A stretch of 64,000 bases of DNA from Allacma fusca (Eukaryota; Arthropoda; Collembola; Symphypleona; Sminthuridae): NCBI GenBank assembly GCA_947179485.1, contig OX359246.1, positions 37,427,632 through 37,491,631 of the forward strand, written 5' to 3'. Below the pieces are notes generated by a model. It was not told where the DNA came from, searched no databases, and saw nothing but the letters and a program-made list of their open reading frames with translations. Each line of letters begins with the position of its first letter. Position 1 is the first letter of the stretch. This document shows positions 23,337-33,617 of the stretch, one piece after another. The translations under genes and the position numbers were made by a program.

Positions 23337-23858
23337 TTAATCGTTTTTCGTCCGTATCATCATGGGTGGGTCGAGTTGATTTACGTCTTGTGTTTTAAGT
23401 ACCACTAGGTCTGAGGCTACACTTCGATCCTCGGAATATCTGCTGTCAATCAAATGCTGCCTGTTTGCACGAATATTCTCGGGAGCAGAATTAACCCCGG
23501 TATCACTACCACAGTCTTTGTTGTTCTTGCTCCCAACATCCTTGCTTTTAATAATTTCCATATCTGGAAATTCCCACGGTACGGATGTAAATGGAACAAC
23601 CTTCCCCCTGATGCTCAGAAAAAGTAATTTCACTCCGTTCCTCAGCGATACCCTGTCGCCTTCTTGGAATTCCATCCCTAACTCTTCACTCATTTGTATA
23701 AACTTTGTGATCAACACGTGTTGATTCAAATCTGATTTTTTGGATTGACTGCATATCCAGCCATCGTTATCCACTGGAGACTTTTGTCTTGAACAATGAG
23801 GTAACGGTTGCAATGCCATTTGCTCAGTCTGTTTTTTATAAAATATTCTGAATTCCAC
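23337..23858 (-). CDS. Cargo gene G1, paralogue of G2
   Basis: A single open frame of 173 residues from 23858, or 159 from a second ATG at 23817 (MALQPLPHCSRQ). It contains the same domain as G2 (EGDRVSLRNGVK, then RGKVVPFTSVPW), here without an intron. The rest is polar and charged, ending in DPPMMIRTKND. No known motif or membrane span is recognised. The five-base gap to G2 suggests a tandem duplication with shared transcription. Confidence 0.5.
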   Translation of the reverse strand: MEFRIFYKKQTEQMALQPLPHCSRQKSPVDNDGWICSQSKKSDLNQHVLITKFIQMSEELGMEFQEGDRVSLRNGVKLLFLSIRGKVVPFTSVPWEFPDMEIIKSKDVGSKNNKDCGSDTGVNSAPENIRANRQHLIDSRYSEDRSVASDLVVLKTQDVNQLDPPMMIRTKND

Positions 23859-24329
23859 AATTTAAAATCGTGTGAGTTAGTTCACTTTGGCTTGGGTTTA
23901 GCTACTGAAGCCTGTTCAGTTTCAACGTTAGCTTAAATCCCAAAGATGTACGAATCTGTATTTGAATCGGAAATGATATGTACTCAGAATTCTACAAAAC
24001 CCTTATACTGTAAGAGAATTCAATGAGCCGCAAATGAAATACGGTCTTGAAGACATGGGGGAGCATTGATTCCAGAACCTGAACAATGACTATGAAAAGG
24101 TGGAATAATCAACACCATGATGTTACCGAAAAAGATGTCATTCTAAAAAAAGATCGGAAGTGTCAAGTGCCCATAAAAGTTGACTTTTGTAAAGTTATTG
24201 AGTTTTTTAAAATGCAAACGGCTGGAAAAACGTAAAACTAAATCCTAGCAGATGTGGTTCATTTCCAACATACTTACATCCAATAAACCTGCAGAGAAGT
24301 GCAGAGATGTACACGGATTGATATGCTCG

Positions 24330-24660
24330 GAGATGGTCTGAGATGGTTGTTATTGTTGGAGAGGGCAGGGAGAGATGAGCGGGTTGAGATGATCGGAGAT
24401 GGTCGGAGATGGTTAACATTGTTGAGATGGTCTGAGTGGGTCGAGATAATCTTAGTGGGTTGAGATGGCCAGAGTGGGATGAGATAATCACAGTGGGTTG
24501 AGATGGTCAGAGTGGATCGAGATGGTCAGAGTGGATCGAGATGGTCAGAGTGGGTCGAGATGGTCAGAGTGGATCGAGATAGTCAGAGTGGGTCGAGATG
24601 GTCGAAGTGGGTTGAGATAGTCCGAGTGGGTTGAGATGGTCAGAGTGGGTTGCGATGACC
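24330..24660. repeat. Minisatellite, unit about 19 bp
   Basis: Tandem copies of GAGATGGTCAGAGTGGRTC with substitutions; the most regular part is 24415-24655. It lies in a gene-free part of the Polinton between G1 and membrane protein 2 (23859-24827). The rest of that interval shows nothing. Confidence 0.85.
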
Positions 24661-24827
24661 AACTCAATTCCACCTATGTACGTGCAAGTTTGTAAATCTG
24701 ATGTTTACATGTTACTGAATATTTGCTGATGTAGTATTTTTATGAACAAACGATTAGCGTACGTTCTAGCAATTCATGTCCCTGCTGTAGTATATGACAT
24801 TACATTTTAGTAATCTCTTTCATCAAC

Positions 24828-25375
24828 ATGACGTTGGAAAACAGTAAGATATTTTTTATTTGTATATACTAGATATTTTCAATTCTCAACGATCGAAAAT
24901 ATTTGTGCTTTTGGAATTTATAGGTTGTAGGCGTTACATTGATTGTATTCATTGCACGTCTTCTGGTTCTCAGTGGGTTAAACTCCTGAACCAAACACAA
25001 TGTTGTTCGTCAAACTTGAGCAAATTGGACGCTCTTTTTGTTTCCGTCACATCTGATGAAAAAGATTGCCCAATTCAACTTAATTCAAATTTAAGCTTGG
25101 GAATGGTGTTGGGTAAAAATAAATATTTGTACCGACTCTCGTATAATTATCAAACGTGTCAAAGATAACTGAAACTAAATCTCTGTATAGGAGCTGTGAT
25201 CGTCTCTGTTCTCCTAATTTGCGGGTTAATCTGGATTTGTACTACAGTCAGAGTGAAATTGCGTTGCTTAAATTGGAATGGAACCTTTTCTGGTTTAGCT
25301 AGTTCTCAGGAGAATATTGAAATCGCTACAAGTATCGAGTTGCAAGAAATCGAACTTCACGAGAGTGCTGCTTAA
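24828..25375 (+). CDS. Single-pass membrane protein (three exons), membrane protein 2
   Basis: Predicted exons are about 24828-24843, 24924-25112 and 25191-25375, with consistent phases and about 129 residues. The middle exon encodes a Cys-rich ectodomain (CIHCTSSGSQW, QCCSSN) with N-glycosylation sites (NQT, NLS). The last exon encodes a membrane span (AVIVSVLLICGLIWICTTV), a basic stop-transfer (RVKLRC) and an acidic tail. No clear signal peptide is found, so an earlier exon may be missing. The exon plan parallels membrane proteins 1 and 3. Function unknown. Confidence 0.5.
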
Positions 25376-25696
25376 ATATTTGTGGTAGTTTTTAACGTTA
25401 CATAATGTTATTATTATTACCCGAGTAAGGCATACAATAAATATTACATATAATGCATACATACATACAATCAATATTAATACACAAAGTGTTAAGGAAT
25501 TTCTCAGAAAAAATCAGTGAAAAAAATGTTGCAGATATCCATGTGCAATAGATTGTAACTAAACTACATTTAAGCTTTTTCAGATTACAAATATTCTAGA
25601 TAAATAATTTGACAGGGAATTGCAAATCAAATATGTAAAAATTAATGAGTATGTAAAAGGATAATAAACCGTTCATAAAAATACATAATGCTGGTT

Positions 25697-26840
25697 TCAC
25701 TTTTTCATTCTTGGTTTAGCAGGTTTAGTTTTTGTGTTTGGAGTTTTTTCCATTTTCATTCGATCCTTTTTCTTTGGAACGTTCTTCTTTTTGTTTCCTT
25801 TACATCTTGCAAGCTTTTGATGAGATGTCAAACTCCGCTGGTTCTTAAATGTTTTCCCACATTTACGACAAGGAATTCGTGATGAAGGCGCATGAACTGA
25901 CTTCAAGTGACGAGTCAAATGGGAATTATTAGTAAATTTCGCCATACATTGATCGCAGGCCAAATCTGAAAATCAAAAGTAATAAATCATCACGATCAAG
26001 GAAATTTAGAACCACTGGTCATACGAATTGTAAATCAACGTACTCATATCTAAACTTCGAACGTCCTTCCTCTTTTTGCGAGTAGAAATAGATTTCTCGG
26101 GGTCCGTTTGCACCGAAACATCCATCATTAATGCTCCTGTTGTAGTTTGAGTTTCCACATCTACCAATGCTGCAGTATCCTGCGTCTGAGTTTGCACGTG
26201 TACCATTGATACAGTATACCGAGTCCAAGTTTTCACATCTAAAAATAAAATTCAAACCAATTTCATAATCTCATCCTACAATCTAAGAATATCGTAACGT
26301 TTAAATTCTTACCTGACGTATTTTTAGCCAGATGACGTATTTTCAAATTTATCACGTTGCTGCCACTTTCTTCCTCCATACCATCCATCATCTTTCCAAA
26401 AAATATGGATTCTACGTTTGTAGCCGTATTATTCGTAATACAGTAGTGACAATGATTATAAACTCGGTAATGGAAACGGCAAAGGGTGTCAGTCATATCC
26501 TTGTCAAAACTTTCAATTGTTTCCCAGGTGTCAGATGTGCTTAAAGAAAAAATACATATTCGAACATACAGCCACTTCCCACTAACTTCTTTTGATATTA
26601 ACTAATTAATAATTCCAAAGTTTACCTATCAAACCCATACCAATGGACACGATATCTCAAACTTAAATCCACAACAGATTGTGCAATTCCATAAATGGAA
26701 TGCACGTCAAATGTATCATTTCTACTTGTATCTTTTACAAATGTTTGCTCTACAATCACTTCTATTTCAGCCGTTAATAATGGATTGCAAATAAGCGGAT
26801 CATTGGCCGCACGGAAATAATTTTCTAAAGCAGAACCCAT
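25697..26840 (-). CDS. C2H2 zinc-finger protein with TQT repeats (four exons)
   Basis: Exons are 26840-26626, 26539-26313, 26238-26044 and 25965-25697. All are GT-AG with matching phases; the product is about 301 residues. The third exon holds a 13-residue repeat with TQT cores (HVQTQTQD, DVETQTTT, DVSVQTDP). The last exon has two C2H2 fingers (CDQC...HLTRH..SVH and CRKC...LTSHQ....C, the second ending in Cys) and a Lys-rich tail that could be a nuclear signal. TQT motifs are the classic binding site of dynein light chain LC8. A nuclear DNA-binding role is inferred. Confidence 0.65.
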
Positions 26841-27079
26841 TTATTCACAGCTTCCAGACGTGAATGTATTATCTGAAAAATTAAAATATTAAATTCCCAA
26901 TGAAGCCCGATTTGAACGTTCCCTCCTCAGTGTTTGTATAGTTGAAGCGTCTTGTCCGTTGATGGCAAGTACATATGTAACTTGTGAAAACCTAAAGTAA
27001 AAACCCTTATATACGATGTACATACATACATGTTTCAATATCACCGAAATGTTACTAAATTAGCTAAGAAATTAGCACC

Positions 27080-27745
27080 AACATTCTAATTTAAACAGAT
27101 TACATTCAAATGTTATACATAAGGAGAACTTTCGGAAGCATCTGCATAGCTCGACAATATTTGGTTACTCGGGTATCTTCATTTAAAATAGTGACGAACT
27201 TACGCCTACATGTCACATGCTATAATATTCTCTGATTTTACCACCAAGATCATTATTACCGTATCTTCCCTTCAAGGATTCGATAACGAGCTACTTATTT
27301 ACCACATACACATAGTTCGACATTAGGTCTGCTGCCCGAGAATCTCACTTTAAGAGAATATCCGGATATTTAAGCTATTGGACTTATAGGCATAATACAT
27401 GTTCGCTCTACTAACATTTTAATTTAAACATTTTAAATGCAATTGCTATATATATGAAGAACCTTTGGTAGCATCTGCACCGTTTGACATTATATTGATA
27501 CCCGGGTATCTTCATTGAAAATAAAATTGAACTTATGCCTATACGTCATATGCTATAATTTTTTTCCGATTTTTATCACCAAGATCGTTATTAATGTATA
27601 TCCTTTGCATACATCTTATAACGGAGTACTTATTTACCACATATGCATAGTTCGACATTAGGCCTACTACCCGGGAATATTACATTACAATATCCGGGTA
27701 TTTATGAAATTTTATGTTATGTGAACAATACATATTCGTCATCTA
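27080..27745. repeat. Tandem duplication of about 333 bp (two copies)
   Basis: Copy 1 (about 27080-27412) and copy 2 (about 27413-27745) align at a constant offset of 333 bp, with shared landmarks GCATCTGCA (27138 and 27471), TATTTACCACATA and AGTTCGACATTAGG. They differ at many sites, so the duplication is older than the insertion suggested by the identical ends. No coding region is seen in 26841-28139. Confidence 0.8.
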
Positions 27746-28288
27746 TGAGACTTTTGTAGACTAATCCTATATATGTAACTACATGTAACATAATGATGTA
27801 ACCTCAAGTATTGTATGTTCCCATATTCCAAAAGATAACCATCGGAAAGGATATTTGCGTCCTCAAATCTTACATAATTGTGAAAATCTATTTTCTATTT
27901 TAATAAACACATCGTTAGACAATTTACATCAAATTCATTCTACACCACATTAATGTATACACACCAACCTATTTCACAAGAATACAATACATAAAAGATC
28001 ATCATCATTTAAACCGTGCCAATTTATAATTCTCAACAAATAAATCATTAATTTATCCATATTAAATTTTTAGAAAACAAATATAAAGTCACGTTATAAG
28101 CACATTATATATATTTGTAGCAGATTTGACAAATCTCATTTTTTCGGTGTCACTTTATTCTTCCAAGAAAGCGTATCTTTAAAATACCCAGGCTGTGTAT
28201 GCTTAGTTGCTCTGGGAGGTTGAACACGTGCTCCGAATGCGACTTGTTCAACCGTCTGTAAAGACTGATTTTCCACCAGAGAAACGTT

Positions 28289-29760
28289 CTACGACGACTG
28301 ATGATGTTGAATGTTATCCGGATCAGACTGTGATTGATCTTGTACGATCACTTTTTCTCGTTCGTGAGTAATTTCAGTCGTCAAAGATTGCTGCAGCTGA
28401 GATAATAACATCGACTCTGGTTGTTGTTCGATGTGATGAATGTCTCGGGGTTGGTCATTGACTTCTAATTGCAATAATTGCTGGGAACCAGCTTGCAAGT
28501 GTCGAGACTCATTGTCTGCAGAGATTTGTGACTGCGGTTGTTGTTGCTGCTGTTGTTTCAACTCAAAATATCTCTGCTCCGCCTCCTCATCAAATTCACG
28601 AACACGAGAATCTCGGTAAAACCTCTCTCTTCCCCAGCGTTCTCTTCTATGTTCATTAGCTCGTTGTAGAACTTCAAGATTTTCGGTAATCCTGTTTTCA
28701 AGTTGATTTACACGAATCGTAAGGAATTGACAGTCAGCTGAAAGCTGCTCATGTAAATTTAGGATTCGAAGCTGTTGACCTTGAATTTGATTGATGGTTT
28801 GTAATGTACCTGAATCCGAAGGTTGCAAATTATGACGAATCCCAGATTGTCCAGAAGAACCCGTGGTCGGTACAGACTGGCTCCAATTCGGGTCATTTGT
28901 TGAAGTTTCATTTTGAATCTCTGGAGATAAGGCTAGTGGTGGCTGTGGTGCCTGTCTACGTGCAGGACTTCTCACAACTACATTTGATCGTGAATTATTA
29001 AATAATAAATCGTCTGGTATCAAATTTGTTGACATGTCAACCAATTCTTCAAAGAAATGAGCAGGGTCACGAGCTATACCATTTCCACCTGATTTAGAAT
29101 GCTGAGCACAACAATTTCCTCTTCTTCTGGAGATCCAGCTTTGTCCAGCGATGACCAGGCTGCCTAAACGACCCCTTGTCCAGTAGCTCACATCGCTAAT
29201 ACATTCCATCATCCGTCTTAAGAACGAACTTATACGCAATTGATAGATTCTGCATATAAGTCCAATACTGAAGACACATAAAATCAAGAACACTCCAACA
29301 AAAAGACCATTACTGAAATTTCCTGCAAGCAAACGAATATGTAACTATATAATTTATTTTCTTACATAAACTAATACATATTCAATAACCCTTACATTTC
29401 GGTACATATGTACACAACAGTAATACAACATTTAATTACCAACGTTTAATTAGAATATTTAACACTCATAAAAGTAAATAAACAACATTTATTCGAACCA
29501 GTGCTTGGAGTTTGATGTTTGGATGGGCTGTTTGTCGTTGAGCTGTCAAATTTGGTACAAAAAATCTCATCAATCCCCTCACAGCTATCTGCTCCCCTTC
29601 TAAATGACAGGAAATTTGAAGTGACATTTTCCAAAATATCCACACAAAGACAATCCTCCCGCTCCAGAATAACCCAGACACAGTCAGGCAAACATCGGTC
29701 GCATTCATTAAATAGATGACACACTAGAATCAATATAACACGAAAATGGATAAGATTCAA
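28289..29760 (-). CDS. Type I membrane protein with long Gln-rich tail, membrane protein 3
   Basis: Two predicted exons with a matching-phase junction encode about 440 residues. The first encodes a signal peptide (MNLIHFRVILILVCHLF) and a Cys-rich ectodomain (DRCLPDCVW, DCLCVDILENVTS) with a Thr/Ser-rich stalk. The second encodes a membrane span (GLFVGVFLILCVFSIGLIC), then a long cytoplasmic region with a Pro-rich segment (RRQAPQPPLALSP), a heptad-like coiled coil (LRILNLHEQL to LENRITENLEVL) and Gln-rich stretches. It is the last gene before the right end. A receptor-, adaptor- or envelope-like role is possible; I do not recognise it. Confidence 0.6.
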
Positions 29761-30349
29761 TTTTATCTATTTACGAATCAGAGAAATGACATAATAATGA
29801 TAACTTACTAATTGCATATCTAAAATAATTGAACTAATGGTAACAACTTAATGTTTAAATCAACCACAACCCATCTTGTGAAATCCCAGAATCCTCTTCC
29901 TAATCGTATGAGACCATTGCAAGTAAGAAAATACAACTTGAGAAATACATGAATATTCAAATAAAAAAAATCAAATTCGTAAAAGTATACCTTCCCATTA
30001 TTCAGTCATTGGTTCTACGCAATACGTTTTTGTCAAGTCAATCAAAATCCCGCTGCTTCACACCAACTGCACCTGAAAATAACAATATTACACAAAGCAC
30101 CATCGTACTAGTTTTACAAATAAATAAAACCTTAGAGCACCTATACATAAGACTTACCTAATAATTATTTTCCTCCGTCAGTTCCACCCTCGTTAAAAGT
30201 GATTTTAAACGAGACGCTCAAACTGTGAAGCCAACCGTATAACCATCGACACGCATATGCATAGACAGACAGAGTCCAACGACGCATGATATAGTTCATT
30301 GATAGTATATCTCGCTACTACCACAACCTCCAATTTCACTAACACCCAC

Positions 30350-30390
<41 letters not shown>

Positions 30391-30514
30391 GCATTGTCAT
30401 CTTCTCAATACACTATCAATTTACCCGGAAAGTTCAAATATCATACACAGTATCCAAACTCAACCCCAACACACTCCCAAACATCCTCCGACACGGAGCC
30501 CCCACACCGAACAC
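29761..30514. other. Gene-free right end of the Polinton, with (AT)n microsatellite
   Basis: No supported gene. It probably holds the promoter of membrane protein 3. A (TA)n run occupies 30352-30389. The stretch beside the terminal repeat (30470-30514) is rich in CCGACAC and CCCAAAC-like words, similar in style to the unmatched zone inside the left end. Confidence 0.5.
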
Positions 30515-30622
30515 CTCCGAACTTAAGCCCCGCCTCCCCCGAAGCCCGCACATGACCCGTAATACCCGGGTAAAATGCCCTGAGGGCGTAAAAAGAAAAA
30601 ACGAGCTAAACTTTCTACTACT
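30515..30622 (-). repeat. Polinton right terminal inverted repeat (108 bp)
   Basis: Inverted copy of 6906-7013, with no difference seen by eye. It ends ...CTACTACT and is followed by the host duplication AAGCAG (30623-30628). The terminal bases are pyrimidine-rich, so together with the AG of the duplication they resemble a 3' splice site just before the carboxypeptidase-like ATG. Confidence 0.93.
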
Positions 30623-30637
30623 AAGCAGGGAAGAAAA

Positions 30638-32601
30638 ATGAGGTGCGTAGTTGTGTTCGGGGTGGTCTTATTGGCAGCAATTTGTCAGAATGTCCAAGCT
30701 GCCCCAGCAGCCGTGGATGCCACGAAGGAACTGATATTAACTCCATTTATCAAAAGTGGAGATTTAGACAAGGCTCGTTCCACCGCCCAAGACAATTTTG
30801 ACGCCTCCAAACTGAAGACTTCCAAACCTGTCAAAAGCTTCAGTGGCTATTTGACTGTGGATGAAAAGACCAACTCTAACCTTTTCTTTTGGTTCTTCCC
30901 TGCACAGGTATGGTGTACATTTTTAACTATGCACAAAATATTACATTTTAGGACTAATTCTGCAGAAAAGGAGGTTGAACTCTCAATATTTTTGGTTACC
31001 AAACAATAAATCTTTTTGAAAAACAAGTCAAAACATTTTTTTGTGACACCACTGACGTAGTCAACGGTCGATCAACATTAAACCAGCTTTAGATACCTAA
31101 GCCTTTTCTACATGACACGCAAAAGTTATTCACATAACTATGACGACACCATTGTAGTAATAATAGTCAATGAAAGAATTAAAATAAAAACTCTTCCCTG
31201 TCCTTTTCCCAGGAAAATCCTGAGAATGCTCCAGTTTTCCTGTATGTCAACGAAAGACCTGGAACGTCATGCTTAGCTGCCATTTTCTTGGACAATGGTC
31301 CGTTTACCATAAATGAAAACAATGAGCTGACAGACAGGAAATCCAGCTGGACACAAACAAATTCAATGCTTTACATTGATGCTCCAGTAGGAAGTGGTGA
31401 GTTGTTGTTTGGTTCCATCTAGTTGTGAAATTGTTTGAGAACTTTATTTTAACGCAATTGGCCCGAATCCAGGTTTCAGTTTCGCAGACGACGACACAGG
31501 ATTTGCCAAAACTTCAGATGATGAAGCCCAAGAGGTCTACGATGCTCTCATCCAATTTTTTACAATCTTCCCAGAATACCAAAAGAATGACTTTTACATG
31601 ACTGGACTTGCTTATGCAGGTTTGTGAACGATTAGATGATTTAATTTAATTCCAAGTAATTACTATTGAGGTAAAATTGGGTAAAATTGGACTTATTTAA
31701 TTTTTTTTGGGCATTATCATAGGAGCCTTTATCCCTTCAATTGGACACAAAATTGACAAAGAGAATCCTTCAGCAGCACTGAAAATAAATCTTAAAGGGT
31801 TTTTAATTGATTCCCCATTCCTGGATATCACAAAACAAGCGGATGCTTTAGGAGAACAGTTCTATTCTTTAGGTCTGATTGACGATGCTCAGAAGAATGA
31901 GGTGGATCAGGTCCTGAAGGATTTCCACGAGGCTGTTAAAAATGAGGATTTATTGTCGGCTCTATCGGTAAAATCATAATTTAAAATTTTTATTTAGTGG
32001 ATTGCGGATTTTGTGGTCTTGTAATTATTTAATCATTGACGGTAACAACATTTTTATTTAGATTATCAGCTCAGTATACAACAAGCATGACTCACATTTG
32101 GCGAAGTTCAGTGGTTTCAGCGATCTTGCAAGCGCCCTCGACTCTAATCGCCCTCCAGAGTTCGATCGGTATCAGAAGTTCATCGATACGAAGGAAGTTC
32201 ACAATTACCTTCACGTCGGCCTCCATTCGTTTGTTGAAAGTAATTTCAAAACGTTTTCCTTCTTCATTAAAGACTTCCTCACACCACACATTGACCACAT
32301 GCAAGAGCTCCTGGACAAAGACTACAAGGTTATGGTACTCACCTCTCAGTTTAATATAGCCGTTCCTCCAAGAGGGGTCATGAAGATTTTGAACGATTTG
32401 AAATGGAAGGGGGTGGACGAGTATGCAAAGGCACCAAGGAAGATTTGGAAAGTAATGAATGATGTTGCTGGCTATGCTAAACAGTCGGGGAAGTTTAGTT
32501 TCGTACTTATGAGAAATGCGGGTTCACATTCATTCCACGATCAGCCTGCATGGACTTATGATTTGGTTCAGAGGTTCACTCAGGACAAGGGATTTGATTA
32601 A
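30638..32601 (+). CDS. Serine carboxypeptidase-like pseudoenzyme (S10 family), five exons
   Basis: Exons are 30638-30907, 31213-31396, 31473-31619, 31723-31967 and 32062-32601. All are GT-AG with matching phases, giving 461 residues, normal for the family. There is a signal peptide (VFGVVLLAAICQNVQA). The fold markers of vitellogenic-type carboxypeptidases remain (DNGPF, YIDAPVGSGFSF, HDQPAW). All three catalytic sites are altered: the Ser site GESYAG is GLAYAG, the Asp site NGQLD is TSQFN, and the His site AGHM is AGSH. The oxyanion motif NGGPG is NERPG. The frame is intact, so it is a secreted non-enzyme rather than a decayed gene. The Polinton lies 15 bp before its ATG. Confidence 0.85.
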
Positions 32602-33609
32602 GTTATGATCTTAAAACATGACTTCGCTTTCACGGCAAAGGTGTCTGCCTATCTTACATATAGGCCTATTTGTAGGATATTTTAGGGTGTAAAATTTTTT
32701 TTGAAGAATCTTGTAGGCAAAAGAATGTGTGGGAATGTACGCTAAAATATAATTTACAAAATAATATGTAGATTCAGGTCGTAAAGTTATAGGCATATTT
32801 ATAATCTTCTGAAAAATGTAATTTTCGTTTAATGGTATATAGGACGGGAAAAATTAAAATCTTGTTTTCTTAATTGAGAATTAGATCTCAATGATGTACT
32901 ACATTGTATTTCTAAAATTTGTTATTCTATTTAAAATTAAATGAGTAAACATTAAAGTATAGCTGTATTCAGTAATAAGTTCAAGCTGTATTGTTTGTGG
33001 TGGAGGCTTCAGTTGCGATCTCCCAGACGCAACGGAAACGTTTGGACGAATGGAAAAGGTTAAACGAATGGAAACGTTTGTTCTAATAATATTAACTGGA
33101 CAAAAAACAAGCTAAACGCGGATAATATTACAGCACTACACAAGCCAAGCCGAACTGAAAAATGTACCGCACACCGACCATGAAGACCAATAGAAAAAAC
33201 GTGATAAAGCCCTGCACTAAACCGACAAACCGGAACGAACAATGCACCAAACTGACCACAGACAAAATCACGCGAATTGCCAAAAGTAAAAAACCCATGC
33301 AAAACTGATAAAATCAGGGGGAAAACACAGTCGGACAAATTGGGAGGGGGAAACACTCCAAATGAGTATAATGCACACATAAATATGAAAATAACGGCGG
33401 TGACCGACTCCGATAACACTACAGCATACACATTCAACTACCTTTTTTGCAAATTTTATTCTAGTATTTCCATGCCTTACCATTAGGCCCGATCACGGTC
33501 AAAATCCTTATAATGGAAGAGTTTCGTTTACGGTTTTGAAATTCAAAATATTTCAACAATTAATTATAGAATTTTTAGTTTTTTTAGTTTTTTTATTTTT
33601 TTTATTATT
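32602..33609. other. Gene-free interval after the carboxypeptidase-like gene
   Basis: An ATTAAA poly(A)-type signal near 32952 may end the transcript. No other feature is supported. Confidence 0.4.
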
Positions 33610-33617
33610 ATTATATT

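Larger units (their letters stand above)
6906..30622 (+). mobile_element. Polinton/Maverick virus-like element (about 23.7 kb), near-whole
   Basis: The ends are AG...CT, the inverted terminal repeats are 108 bp and read as identical, and AAGCAG is duplicated on both sides (6900-6905, 30623-30628). A 6-bp duplication and AG/CT ends are the Polinton hallmark. Inside are a retroviral-type integrase, capsid-type proteins, adenain-type protease, FtsK/HerA-type ATPase and protein-primed family B DNA polymerase. At 23.7 kb it exceeds the usual 15-20 kb because of a ~10-kb cargo region at its right. Identical ends suggest a recent insertion. It looks nearly whole, with perhaps three or four interruptions, mostly in the polymerase gene. 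Confidence 0.95.

Noticed and set aside
24330-24660. CRISPR-like array
   Set aside because: Period is only about 19 bp with no distinct spacers, and the sequence is eukaryotic; it is a minisatellite.
32036-32359. Open frame of 107 residues in another frame of the carboxypeptidase-like gene
   Set aside because: It overlaps the last exon and is Ser/Ile-rich with no motif; a shadow.
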